Source: Gammaproteobacteria bacterium
GTDB taxonomy: Bacteria > Pseudomonadota > Gammaproteobacteria > Pseudomonadales > Halieaceae
Direction of reading: 5' to 3'
Assembly (NCBI GenBank): GCA_030433415.1
Contig: JAUIMF010000021.1
Location: 1 to 45,452, forward strand
Length of the DNA: 45,452 nt
The notes below the pieces were generated by a model, which was not told where the DNA came from, did not search any database, and worked only from the letters and a program-made list of their open reading frames with translations. The translations under genes were made by a program, and so were the position numbers. Below are positions 23,976 through 32,969 of the stretch, one piece after another (the stretch's first letter is position 1; each line of letters opens with the position of its first letter).

Positions 23976-26930
23976 GTGCAGAAGTTAACCCGCCTGAAGC
24001 AACGCTTTACACGTATTTTCTTTATCGGCGTCGCGCTGGGCACAGCCGGTATGCTTTGTTCGCTGCCGCCGGCCCTGGCCCTCAACCCCGAGCGCCAGCC
24101 CAGCCAGCACACTATCGACGTTCTCGGGCAGAGTGATGGCCTGCCCTCCGAGGCGATCTGGACCACGCTGGAAGGCCCCCAGGGCTTCCTCTGGGTCGGT
24201 ACGCGGGGCGGCCTGGCCCGCTTCGACGGCGCCAGCTTTCGCGTCTACAACAGACGCAGTCATGCCGTTTTTCGCAACAACGACGTGCGCAGCCTGGCCT
24301 GGGGCCCCGACGGCGAACTGTGGATCGGCACCTATGGTGGCGGTGCGCTGCGCATGGTCGATGGTGAGTTCGAGGTTTTCGACCAGGAACAGGGGCTGGC
24401 GGGCAACGAGGTCTACGAGATTCTCGTCGCTGGCGATGGCGCTATCTGGTTCGGCACCACCGCGGGTGTCACGCGCCTGAAAGATGGCAAGACCACCACC
24501 CTGACCACTGACGATGGCCTGCCGGGCAGTCGCGTGCTGCGCATCGCAGAGGCCGCGGACGGAACTATATGGTTCAGCTCCCTGACAGATGGTCTGAGCT
24601 GGTTCGACGGCGACCGTATTCGCGTTCTGGACAAGTCGTCGGGCCTGGATTCCAACGAGATTCACCTGCTGGTGCGCGACGAGATGCTCGGCGTGATCGC
24701 CGGTACGGCGGGCGGTTCGCTGTACCAGCTTGCCAGCAACGGCGTGGCCACGCCCATTGGTCGCGACCACAGCACGATCGTCGAGGAGTTGCTGCGCGAC
24801 CGCGACGGCAACCTATGGCTCGGTACCTACGGTGATGGCCTGTGGCGCATCACTCCCGACGGCAGTGAGGAACGCATTGCCGGGAACCACAAGTCGGCGC
24901 ACGTCTTCGGTCTGCACGAAGACATCAAAGGTAACCTCTGGGCCTCGACCCCTGCCGGCCTGCTGCGCCTGCGCGACAGCGATTTTCTTTCCATAGGCGA
25001 GGCAGAGGGCGCGGCGGATTCGGTCTTTGTGGTCGCAGAGGATCAAAGCGGTGCCGTCTGGACCGGTGGGGAACACAAGGGGCTGTTCCGCATCAGTCGT
25101 GATCGCTCCGTAACCCAGCCCGTGGCCGAGCTGCTGGGCAAGAGTGTGTCGGCACTGCTGCCCGCCAGCAATGGCGACCTGTGGGTGGGTACCTTCGGCG
25201 ATGGCATCTATCGAATCAGGGAAAACCTGGTCACCCGTATCGGGGCTGAGGAGGGTCTGTCGGGCCAACATATTATGGGCCTCACCGAAGCCCGGGATGG
25301 CAGTGTCTGGGTGGGCACGAATATCGGCACGGATCGCATCGACGTCACCACCAATCTCGCTCAAGCGGTACCAGGGCTCGAGCGCATCATTGTCCGGCAC
25401 TTCAACCAGAGTCGGCGCGGACCTATGTGGCTGAGTACGGGTCAGGGGCTGATGCGTTACGACAACGGAGTTATTGATATCTGGGACACCAGCGACGGTC
25501 TCCCCGACCAGTTGATTACCGGGACCTACGAGGACGAACGGGGTGTGCTCTGGATTATCACCCGGGGCGGCGGTTTGGCACGCCTTGAGCAGGATGATCT
25601 CTTCGTTTACGGGCCCGAGGTGCTGCCCGTCCTGTCTGCTTTTGCCATTATTCAGGACAGCACACGCTACCTTTGGATTTCTGCATCCGACGGCCTGATT
25701 CGCATATCCCGCGATGAACTGGACGCCCATGCCGCGGGCGACCCCCAGGTGCCACGCTCCGTGCTCTACGACAAAAGCGACGGCATGCTGTCGACGCATT
25801 TCAGCGGTGGCTTTCAGCCCGGAGCCTGGGCCGCATCCGACAATCGCCTGTGGTTTGCCACCCAGCGCGGAGTGATGGCATTTGATCCGCGGGATCTGGT
25901 GGAGAGCCCAATAACCCTGCGCACCTTAATCGATGAAGTCCGTGTCGACGGTAAAGTCTTTCCCATCACCGACGGGCTGCGCCTGCTCTCATCCTTTGAC
26001 ACGCTGGAGATCGACTACACCTCGCCGGAGCTGGGCAATGCTGAAGGCGTGAGCTTCCGCTACCGCGTGGCGCCCATGGGCGTATGGGTGGATGCGGGCA
26101 AACGGCGCACCGCGTACTTCAGCGCCCTGCCTCCTGGCGAGACCCAGTTTCAGGTGCAGGCCCGGTATGGCTCGGCCCCCTTCCCTGTGGCGGAGGACGC
26201 GGGCGCCATTCTCAACGTCTACCGCAAACCGCGGTGGAGCGAGACCACCTGGGCCGTGCTCGCCGTGGTAATGGCTGTGATCGCGCTGCTGGTGGTGTCC
26301 CAGCGCATCATCACCAATCGCGCGCGCCAGCGCGAGAATGACCTGAAGCTGCTCGTGGACCTGCGCACCCAGGAGCTCAGTGAAGCCCTGGCTCGCGTCG
26401 AGGCCAGCTCGCGCAGCGACAGCCTCACCGGCCTGGCCAACCGCCGCCATCTTGAGGAGCGGCTCAAGGCCATCTGGAACATGGCCCTGCGCTCAAACAA
26501 GCGCGTGAGCGCGATCATGATCGATATCGACTGTTTCAAGGAATACAACGACAACCTGGGCCACTCGGCCGGCGACGAGTGCCTCAAGCGTATATCGTCG
26601 GCGCTGAACGATGGCCTGCTGCGCGAGCACGATGTGGTCGCCCGCTACGGCGGCGAGGAATTTCTTATTGTGCTGTACGACTCCGATGACGGCGGTACGC
26701 AGCTCGTCGCCACCCGAATCCTGGAGCGCGTGCGCCAACTGAAGCTGCCGCATCCTGACAGTCACGTCGCAGACATTGTGACGATCAGCGCGGGGCACGC
26801 CACCGGCTATGCCGAGCAAATGACCGATCCGCATGTGCTGGTGGATGCGGCAGACAAGGCTCTGTACCAGGCCAAAAAGGGTGGTCGAAACCGGATTGTG
26901 CGCATCGACCCGATGACGACCGGGAGCTGA
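23976..26930 (+). CDS. Periplasmic propeller sensor with cytoplasmic GGDEF domain
   Basis: About 984 residues. A signal peptide (FFIGVALGTAGMLCSLPPAL) is followed by some 650 residues of two-component-regulator propeller repeats (many GxLWxGTxGG-type units such as GFLWVGTRGGLARFDG) and a Y_Y_Y-type beta domain (LEIDYTSPELGNAEGVSFRY). A membrane helix follows (about 755-780), then a short coiled coil and a C-terminal diguanylate cyclase. The catalytic motif is GGEEF (about 892-896), and an RxxD product-inhibition site (REHD) lies five residues before it, so it should make c-di-GMP. The sensor half is the kind seen in polysaccharide-responsive hybrid kinases. The GTG at 23976 has AGGA 6 nt upstream; a GTG at 23952 is an alternative. 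The neighbouring TonB receptor suggests a nutrient cue. Confidence 0.9.
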   Translation: MQKLTRLKQRFTRIFFIGVALGTAGMLCSLPPALALNPERQPSQHTIDVLGQSDGLPSEAIWTTLEGPQGFLWVGTRGGLARFDGASFRVYNRRSHAVFRNNDVRSLAWGPDGELWIGTYGGGALRMVDGEFEVFDQEQGLAGNEVYEILVAGDGAIWFGTTAGVTRLKDGKTTTLTTDDGLPGSRVLRIAEAADGTIWFSSLTDGLSWFDGDRIRVLDKSSGLDSNEIHLLVRDEMLGVIAGTAGGSLYQLASNGVATPIGRDHSTIVEELLRDRDGNLWLGTYGDGLWRITPDGSEERIAGNHKSAHVFGLHEDIKGNLWASTPAGLLRLRDSDFLSIGEAEGAADSVFVVAEDQSGAVWTGGEHKGLFRISRDRSVTQPVAELLGKSVSALLPASNGDLWVGTFGDGIYRIRENLVTRIGAEEGLSGQHIMGLTEARDGSVWVGTNIGTDRIDVTTNLAQAVPGLERIIVRHFNQSRRGPMWLSTGQGLMRYDNGVIDIWDTSDGLPDQLITGTYEDERGVLWIITRGGGLARLEQDDLFVYGPEVLPVLSAFAIIQDSTRYLWISASDGLIRISRDELDAHAAGDPQVPRSVLYDKSDGMLSTHFSGGFQPGAWAASDNRLWFATQRGVMAFDPRDLVESPITLRTLIDEVRVDGKVFPITDGLRLLSSFDTLEIDYTSPELGNAEGVSFRYRVAPMGVWVDAGKRRTAYFSALPPGETQFQVQARYGSAPFPVAEDAGAILNVYRKPRWSETTWAVLAVVMAVIALLVVSQRIITNRARQRENDLKLLVDLRTQELSEALARVEASSRSDSLTGLANRRHLEERLKAIWNMALRSNKRVSAIMIDIDCFKEYNDNLGHSAGDECLKRISSALNDGLLREHDVVARYGGEEFLIVLYDSDDGGTQLVATRILERVRQLKLPHPDSHVADIVTISAGHATGYAEQMTDPHVLVDAADKALYQAKKGGRNRIVRIDPMTTGS

Positions 26931-27013
26931 TATGTGCTAGCTTGGCTACGCATTGTTTTACCGCCTACGCCTGCGGTGCTTACTTAACCGCAAACAGTAT
27001 TTTTGATTGATCG

Positions 27014-29071
27014 ATGAATCCAGTGTCCGTATCCCCCCAGGTCCGCAAACCGCTACCAGCCCTTATTCTTATCGCTTCCTCCCTCGCTCAGGCCAGCCCC
27101 CATCCGGCCCAGCCGGCAATTGAGGAGGTCGCGGTATACGGTCGGGCGGTACAGCAGTTGGGCAACGCGCTGAGTGCCTCTGAAGGTCTTGTCGCCTACG
27201 ATGATCTGCGCCTGCCGCCCCTGCTTCGCGCGGGGGAACTGGCCGAGGCCGTGCCGGGCATGGTCGCGACCCAACACTCGGGAACAGGCAAGGCGAACCA
27301 GTACTTTTTGCGCGGCTTCAATCTGGATCACGGTACCGACTTTGCCGCCAGCATTGATGGCGTACCCATCAACATGCGCAGCCACGGCCACGGTCAGGGC
27401 TATCTCGATCTCAACTTCATGATTCCCGAGCTGATTGAGTCCACGCGTTATCAAAAGGGTCCGTACCATGCAAAGGCGGGCGATTTTTCCGCCGCGGGTA
27501 ACGTGGAGTTTCAACACTACGCGCGCCTGCAAGAGAACATCCTGCAGCTCACCGCAGGTGAATTCGGTTACCAGCGCGGTCTACTCGCCGGCACCGTAGA
27601 TGCCTTCGGTGGCAGCGTGACCGGCGCCCTGGACATGACCCGCTACGAGGGTCCCTGGGAGCTGGACGAAGATCTGGACCAGCGAAAAGGTTACCTGGCC
27701 TGGCAGCGCCAGTTCGACGACATACAACTACGCCTGGCCTGGCAGGGCTATGACAGTGAATGGATCTCGACGGACCAGATTCCCCGGCGCGCCGTCATCA
27801 ACGGCGACCTGAGCCCCTACGGGTTTGTCGATCCGGATCTGGGTGGCAACACCAGGCGCCATGCGTTTACTGCGTCCCTGACCAGCGAGAACTGGTCCGC
27901 TGGCGCCTACCACATCGATTACGACTTCTCGCTCTATTCCAACTTCACCTATTTTCTTGAAGACGAAGAGAACGGGGACGAGTTCGAGCAGCGGGACAAG
28001 CGCACGGTATCGGGGATCTGGGGCGAAGCCAGCCACAGCATCACCCTGGCCGGGCGCAACCTGATGCTGCGCTGGGGCGGCGACCTGCGCTATGACGATG
28101 TCGATGCCGTAGGCCTGTACCCGACGCGGGGCCGCACCCGCCTTGGCAGCGTACGCGACGACTCGCTGACCGAGAGCTCGGCCAGCCTGTGGCTACACGG
28201 CGAATGGCAGGCCACGGATCGCCTGCGCCTGAACGCCGGGCTGCGCGGCGACTACTACCGCTGGGACGTGGCTGCCCAGCTCGACGACAACAGCGGCTCG
28301 GGCAATGACAGCCTGCTGGCACCCAAGGTCGGCGCCGCCTGGCGCGCGACCGATTCACTGGAGTTCTACGCCAGCGCGGGCCGGGGTTTTCACTCCAACG
28401 ATGTGCGCGGCGCGACGATCAGCGTCGATCCTGGCAGCGGCGACGCCGTGGACCCCGTGGACGTATTGATCCCCGCCGATGGCGCAGAACTGGGTATGCG
28501 TTTTGAACAGGGCGATCGTTTCAATGCCACACTGGCCCTGTTTGCCCTGGAGCTGGATTCAGAGCTGGTATACGTGGGGGATGCCGGCACCACGGAACCC
28601 AACGGTGCCACGCAGCGCCACGGCATCGAGGTCACGGCGTTCTGGCAGGCGACGCCCTGGTTGGCCCTGAACACGGCGTACACCGCTACCGATGCCGAGT
28701 TCAAACGCGATACGGGTGATGGCCGCCACATTCCCGGTGCCGTGCAGGACACACTCTCGATTGGCGCGAACATCACGAGCCAAAATGGTTTCAGTGCCAG
28801 CGCCCGCCTGCGCTACCTGGGCTCGGCACCCCTGATCGAGGACGACAGTGTGCGCTCAAATTCATCATGGCTGCTCAACGCCGGCGTAGCCTGGCGCCGC
28901 GACGCCATGGAACTGCGCCTGGATGTATTCAACTTGCTGGATTCCGACGACGACGATATCGCCTACTTCTACGCATCACGCCTTGGCAGTGAAGTACAGG
29001 GGGTCGACGACGTACACTTTCATCCCCTGGAGCCCCGCGCGGCGCGCCTGACCATGACGCTGCATCTGTAA
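27014..29071 (+). CDS. TonB-dependent outer membrane receptor
   Basis: This 685-residue protein has a signal peptide (PALILIASSLAQA), a TonB-box-like start (IEEVAVYGRAVQQLG), a plug domain (GTGKANQYFLRGFNLDHGTD) and a beta barrel ending in LTMTLHL. The plug contains a histidine-rich stretch, INMRSHGHGQGYLDLN. It is shorter than the receptor at 14301 and not closely similar to it. It lies 83 bp after the GGDEF sensor and may be co-regulated with it. No ribosome-binding site is obvious before the ATG. Cargo is unknown; the histidines could suggest a metal or metal complex, but that is weak evidence. Confidence 0.9.
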   Translation: MNPVSVSPQVRKPLPALILIASSLAQASPHPAQPAIEEVAVYGRAVQQLGNALSASEGLVAYDDLRLPPLLRAGELAEAVPGMVATQHSGTGKANQYFLRGFNLDHGTDFAASIDGVPINMRSHGHGQGYLDLNFMIPELIESTRYQKGPYHAKAGDFSAAGNVEFQHYARLQENILQLTAGEFGYQRGLLAGTVDAFGGSVTGALDMTRYEGPWELDEDLDQRKGYLAWQRQFDDIQLRLAWQGYDSEWISTDQIPRRAVINGDLSPYGFVDPDLGGNTRRHAFTASLTSENWSAGAYHIDYDFSLYSNFTYFLEDEENGDEFEQRDKRTVSGIWGEASHSITLAGRNLMLRWGGDLRYDDVDAVGLYPTRGRTRLGSVRDDSLTESSASLWLHGEWQATDRLRLNAGLRGDYYRWDVAAQLDDNSGSGNDSLLAPKVGAAWRATDSLEFYASAGRGFHSNDVRGATISVDPGSGDAVDPVDVLIPADGAELGMRFEQGDRFNATLALFALELDSELVYVGDAGTTEPNGATQRHGIEVTAFWQATPWLALNTAYTATDAEFKRDTGDGRHIPGAVQDTLSIGANITSQNGFSASARLRYLGSAPLIEDDSVRSNSSWLLNAGVAWRRDAMELRLDVFNLLDSDDDDIAYFYASRLGSEVQGVDDVHFHPLEPRAARLTMTLHL

Positions 29072-29082
29072 CCGAAGAGCCG

Positions 29083-30441
29083 TCAGGTCAGGTACTTCAC
29101 CAGCTCCGCGGACACGCGCTTGAGATCACTCATGGTGACGCTCTGCTCTTCTACCGCCGCCGCGATATTGGACATGTTGGAACTCACGTCGCTGATGCTG
29201 GTGGAGATTTCGCCGGTGGAGTTCACCACGCCACCAATGCTGTCGCGAATTTCATCCACGGAACTGGCGATCTGATTGGTTGCATCCGAGGTCTGGCGCG
29301 CCAGTTCCTTTACTTCATTGGCTACCACGGCAAAGCCACGCCCCGCCTCGCCAGCGCGGGCTGACTCGATGCTCGCATTCAGCGCCAGCAGTTTAGTCTG
29401 GTCCGCCAGTTCGCGAATGACTGACACGATGCCCTCGATCGCCTGGCTGGATTGTGTGAGGTGCTGCACGGAATCTTCGGTGGAGGCCGACAGGGCCTCG
29501 GCGTTTTTGGCAAGCGTCGCCGTGCGATTCAGGTTTTCAGAGATATCCAGAATCGTGTCGCCCATCTGGTCCACGCTGCTGGCAACGGAGCCGCCGACAT
29601 CGCTGGCGCGGTTGCGCACCTCCATCATGCCGGTGATATCCGTGGCGAATTTCACTACGCCACACTGGCGGCCCTCGATGTCGTAGATGGGGTTGTAGCT
29701 GGCGTCGAGCCACAGGTCGGCACGGGACTTGGCCATGCGCCGGAAGATGCCCTTCACCTGCTCGCCACGGGCCAGCTTCTCCCAGAACTCGTGATACTCC
29801 GGCGTATCGGCATCTTCCGGCGGCATAAATAGGCGGTGGTGTTTGCCCTTGATCTCGGCCAGGGAATACCCCGTAGCGCTGAGAAAATTATCGTTGGCCG
29901 TTTCTACATGGCCGCCGCGGTCAAACTGAATCACCGCCTGGGCCTGGTTGATCGCGTCGAGTTTGGCCTTTTGAACCGTTTCTTCGTGGACCTTGTCAGA
30001 GATATCGGTGGCAAACTTGACGACCTTCTCTATCTGGCCGCTGGCACCACGCACCGGCATGTAGGACGCCTGAATGTAGACCTCGCGGCCGCCCTTGGCG
30101 ATGCGGCGAAAGCGACGGTCCTGGGACTGACCCGACGCCAGGTCGTTCCAGAAACTCTGGTATTCGCCGGTCGCGACAACTTTGGGATCAACAAACATGC
30201 GGTGATGCTGGCCTACGACTTCGTCCCGGGTGTAGCCCACCACGGCAAGAAAATTATCGTTGGCGTCGAGAATGGTGCCATCGGGTGTGAAAGAAATAAC
30301 ACCGAAAGACGCATCAATGGCTTTACGCTCGGCTTCGAGATCTGCGAGGCGTCCGCCCGTAACATCAGACCGCGCGGCGAGCGCCGGAGCCGCTTCTGTC
30401 TCACCTGCGGATCGCCCGGACAACTTTTGCAAAATACCCAC
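29083..30441 (-). CDS. Soluble methyl-accepting chemotaxis protein with two PAS domains (BdlA-like)
   Basis: The 452-residue product has no membrane helix. Two PAS-PAC units are visible at about 45-150 ([19 protein letters not shown] ... KFATDIS) and 168-275 ([19 protein letters not shown] ... KFATDIT). A chemoreceptor signalling domain with the highly conserved tip [20 protein letters not shown] occupies the C-terminal third. The layout is that of BdlA, which links redox or nutrient sensing to biofilm dispersal, and of cytoplasmic aerotaxis receptors. GTG 30441 is chosen as start: upstream in-frame codons to 30522 translate a 9-bp tandem repeat into repeated SCV triplets and are unlikely to be coding. 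It converges on the TonB receptor with an 11-bp gap and is divergent from a small secreted protein. Confidence 0.9.
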   Translation of the reverse strand: MGILQKLSGRSAGETEAAPALAARSDVTGGRLADLEAERKAIDASFGVISFTPDGTILDANDNFLAVVGYTRDEVVGQHHRMFVDPKVVATGEYQSFWNDLASGQSQDRRFRRIAKGGREVYIQASYMPVRGASGQIEKVVKFATDISDKVHEETVQKAKLDAINQAQAVIQFDRGGHVETANDNFLSATGYSLAEIKGKHHRLFMPPEDADTPEYHEFWEKLARGEQVKGIFRRMAKSRADLWLDASYNPIYDIEGRQCGVVKFATDITGMMEVRNRASDVGGSVASSVDQMGDTILDISENLNRTATLAKNAEALSASTEDSVQHLTQSSQAIEGIVSVIRELADQTKLLALNASIESARAGEAGRGFAVVANEVKELARQTSDATNQIASSVDEIRDSIGGVVNSTGEISTSISDVSSNMSNIAAAVEEQSVTMSDLKRVSAELVKYLT

Positions 30442-30462
30442 GTCGCTACCTACTCCACTCAC

Positions 30463-30489
30463 ACAACTGACACAACTGACACAACTAAC
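30463..30489. repeat. Tandem 9-bp repeat upstream of the chemoreceptor
   Basis: ACAACTGAC is present twice exactly and once as ACAACTAAC (30463-30471, 30472-30480, 30481-30489), with a degenerate fourth unit at 30454-30462. It lies 22 bp before the chosen chemoreceptor start, in its presumed leader or promoter. Confidence 0.85.
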
Positions 30490-30597
30490 TGATTGAGGAT
30501 ACCACCAAAGTAATTTTTGCAATCACGGGTTTTCGCCCCCGACGGGTCGAACCTTGATCTGTGGCAAACTAAGGACCGCGAGTGTGGAGTAATCACC

Positions 30598-30921
30598 ATG
30601 AAACTACCCGGTGGCGTCGTTGCAATACTCGGTCTGGGACTGATAGCGCCGACCGCTACCGCCCAGCAGGTCTACGGCAATTCCATCACACCCAAGAACG
30701 TCGCTGCGGCGGTAGAGGACTGCGAGTATCGCCTGCTGGTCGAGGAGCAGACCTGCAACCTGAGGATGAACAAATCCAATTGCATTAAAGAGATACACCG
30801 CCACTGCCTTGAAACCTTTGCAGATGGGGATGGCCGCCCGGCCGCGCCTGAATTCACGCTTCCTTCTATCTCATCACCTGCCGAGTCTGCTGGCGCCAAC
30901 CCATCAGAACCCGAAGATTAG
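30598..30921 (+). CDS. Small secreted cysteine-containing protein, unknown function
   Basis: The 107-residue product has a signal peptide (GVVAILGLGLIAPTATAQ), then a short domain with four cysteines (EDCEYRLLVEEQTCNL, KSNCIKEIHRHCLET) spaced as in small disulfide-stabilised helical hairpins, and a proline/serine-rich tail. No family was recognised. GGAG lies about 10 nt before the ATG. Its stop overlaps the convergent SprT-like gene by 4 bp. It is divergent from the chemoreceptor. Confidence 0.7.
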   Translation: MKLPGGVVAILGLGLIAPTATAQQVYGNSITPKNVAAAVEDCEYRLLVEEQTCNLRMNKSNCIKEIHRHCLETFADGDGRPAAPEFTLPSISSPAESAGANPSEPED

Positions 30922-31490
30922 CCGCCCGTCGATTCCGCCCGGTGGTCGATGTAGCGGAATCGCCGCACCCATTCGCCCCCTATGCGGTAACGCTGTCCGG
31001 CCTCGCCGTAGCGGTAGTCGCGGTACCGTCGTGAGCGCCGAAACACGCGACGAATCACCCGCTCCTCACCATTTAGCAGCTCAGCAACGAGGGTGAAGGG
31101 GCCATCGGCCATACGCCCGTGCAGATCACCATTTGTGGAGCGACCGGCGGCCCGGGGCGTGGCGCCCAGCGCGGTTGCGACCTGCTTCCAGGCTCGACCA
31201 TGTTTTGCGCTGACACCCACGATCAAATGGGCAAGTTCATGACGCACCGTGTCCTCCAGGTCCGCCAGAGCAGTGGTACCCACAAACTGCGCCGATATCC
31301 GCAACCGTCCGTCCGCGTGCGCCTGCCCGTAGCTGCGCCGCATGCGGGGACTGATCTCCAGCCCCGCAAAGGGGTGAACCCAGCTCGGGAAAAGTACGAG
31401 AGCACGATCGAGCTCCCGCAGCACCACGACCTGGATCATCGCCTGCGTGAGTACACCGCCAGATTCTGCAGCTGGCGAAACTGTTGTCAC
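30918..31490 (-). CDS. SprT-like zinc metalloprotease-fold protein
   Basis: This 190-residue protein contains the zinc-binding motif HELAH (H84, E85, H88) followed by KHGRAWK (H97 as probable third ligand), the arrangement of SprT-like proteins. The C-terminal part is basic (RRVFRRSRRYRDYRYGEAG) and lacks the CxxC zinc ribbon of canonical SprT. The start is a GTG overlapping the GMC oxidoreductase stop (GTGA), with GAGG 7 nt upstream, so it is translationally coupled as the last gene of a long minus-strand operon. Its job there is unknown; SprT-like domains elsewhere act on protein-DNA adducts or remain uncharacterised. Confidence 0.8.
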   Translation of the reverse strand: MTTVSPAAESGGVLTQAMIQVVVLRELDRALVLFPSWVHPFAGLEISPRMRRSYGQAHADGRLRISAQFVGTTALADLEDTVRHELAHLIVGVSAKHGRAWKQVATALGATPRAAGRSTNGDLHGRMADGPFTLVAELLNGEERVIRRVFRRSRRYRDYRYGEAGQRYRIGGEWVRRFRYIDHRAESTGG

Positions 31491-32965
31491 AGGGAAGCCT
31501 CGCCGCAGTGAGTCGCCAAAACTCCCGCGAGATAACAGGACAGGGCCACAATCAGGTGCGTGGGGTTTTCAATCCCACCCGTAGGAAACACCGAGCCACC
31601 GGTCACATGCAGGTTATCCAGGCCGATGACGCGCAGGTCGCCCTCGAGCACGGCTTCGTTGCGGTTCACCGCATAACGCGTGCCACCCAGGGGATGGGAT
31701 GCATCGGTATAGCAGGCCGGACTCTCAAGCATGCGTGGATCATAACGGAGAGTGCACCCCGCCGACGCCAGGCGCTGCGTCAGCTGCGCATAAAAATCCT
31801 GCACCGCCTCGAGCTCCTCGTAATGAAGGTGATTGTGTAGGCGCAGGCGCGGCAGCCCCAGAGCGTCACCCGAATCATCAAGCACGACGCGATTGTCGAT
31901 CCGGGGGCGCTGCTCACAGTAGGACATCAGGGTGAACCGTGTACTGTGGGTGCGGTTGAAAAACCGCGCCACCGCTGCGTCCGCCACACCGCGCTTGCGC
32001 AGTTCGTTGGCACCGGCACGAAGCCATCCCCGCTCGCGGGCTATCAGGCGCACCGACGAGGCCTGATAGCGATTCAATGGCAGACGCTGTAACAGGCGCT
32101 CAGCAATCCCGAGGTGGCGCAGCACATTCCCGTACACGCGCACCGACGCACCGTCCCCGGCGAAGCCCCGCTTGCGCACCAGACCTGCCTCAATGCGCTG
32201 CTCATAGGCGGCCAGCCCCACGGGAGCCTCGATATCGCCGTGGTGAATACGTGGGTGGTCCATCATAAAGCGACCCACACGCCCGAGACCCTCGGGGCCG
32301 TGAGACGGGAACTGGCGTTCGAGCAACAGCAGCATCCGTGAGTTCTCCAACGTACCCAGGGCCAGCACAAAGCGCCGGGCACGGATCGTCAGCTCGCGTC
32401 TGCCGTGCGTTTGAAAGCGGAATGCGCGCAGGCGCCGACCGTCAAGCACCGCCTCGCCGGTGAGGGTCAGGCCCGTGAAGCAGCGCAGGCTCGCTCTCGT
32501 CACGCGTGGTGGCGTCGCAAACCTTGCCGTGCGGTCGGCCCAGAACGCCAGCACGTCACCGTTGGCATCGCGGCCCGTGTGATCAGCTTCGGGAGCCCCG
32601 AGCAGCGCCGCAGCCTGGGCATAGTACGTTGGCAGTATCGACGCCAGAGGGCCCCATGCCTGGTCCCGCTCCGCATCGAAGCTGAAGGGAATGCAACGGC
32701 CAACCCAGCGCCGGGCCGTACCACCGAGCTGACGGTGGCGGGCGCCGCGACGATCGCGGTAGCTGAAGTTACTGCGGATTTCGAGCTCATTCAGGGCATT
32801 GGCGACCGGGTCATCTACGATCTGCCCGCTCTCGACCATGGCAATATCCAGGTCCAGATGGCCCAGGGCCTGGGCCAATGAGGCGCCGGCGGGACCGCTA
32901 CCGACGATACAGATATCGGTATCGATCGTGTCGCCCTGCCACTGGTGCGCATCGATCAGCGACAC
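31487..32965 (-). CDS. GMC-family FAD-dependent oxidoreductase
   Basis: This 492-residue protein starts (GTG) with an FAD-binding motif, DICIVGSGPAGASLAQALG (about 17-35), and ends with the GMC signature SVFPTGGIENPTHLIVALSC, preceded by ASHPLGGTRYAVN with the likely catalytic histidine. GMC enzymes oxidise alcohols, including sugars, to carbonyls. Here it follows a glycosyltransferase and a methyltransferase with 4-bp spacing, so it may oxidise a sugar or glycoconjugate made by them. No export signal is present, so action is cytoplasmic. Substrate unknown. Confidence 0.87.
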   Translation of the reverse strand: MSLIDAHQWQGDTIDTDICIVGSGPAGASLAQALGHLDLDIAMVESGQIVDDPVANALNELEIRSNFSYRDRRGARHRQLGGTARRWVGRCIPFSFDAERDQAWGPLASILPTYYAQAAALLGAPEADHTGRDANGDVLAFWADRTARFATPPRVTRASLRCFTGLTLTGEAVLDGRRLRAFRFQTHGRRELTIRARRFVLALGTLENSRMLLLLERQFPSHGPEGLGRVGRFMMDHPRIHHGDIEAPVGLAAYEQRIEAGLVRKRGFAGDGASVRVYGNVLRHLGIAERLLQRLPLNRYQASSVRLIARERGWLRAGANELRKRGVADAAVARFFNRTHSTRFTLMSYCEQRPRIDNRVVLDDSGDALGLPRLRLHNHLHYEELEAVQDFYAQLTQRLASAGCTLRYDPRMLESPACYTDASHPLGGTRYAVNRNEAVLEGDLRVIGLDNLHVTGGSVFPTGGIENPTHLIVALSCYLAGVLATHCGEASL

Positions 32966-32969
32966 GGAA

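Noticed and set aside
24813-25799. 328-codon minus-strand frame within the GGDEF sensor
   Set aside because: Antisense of repeated propeller sequence, with no independent start signal or domain.
30442-30522. N-terminal extension of the chemoreceptor with repeated Ser-Cys-Val
   Set aside because: It is the translation of a short tandem DNA repeat upstream of a GTG start that fits the soluble two-PAS family better.
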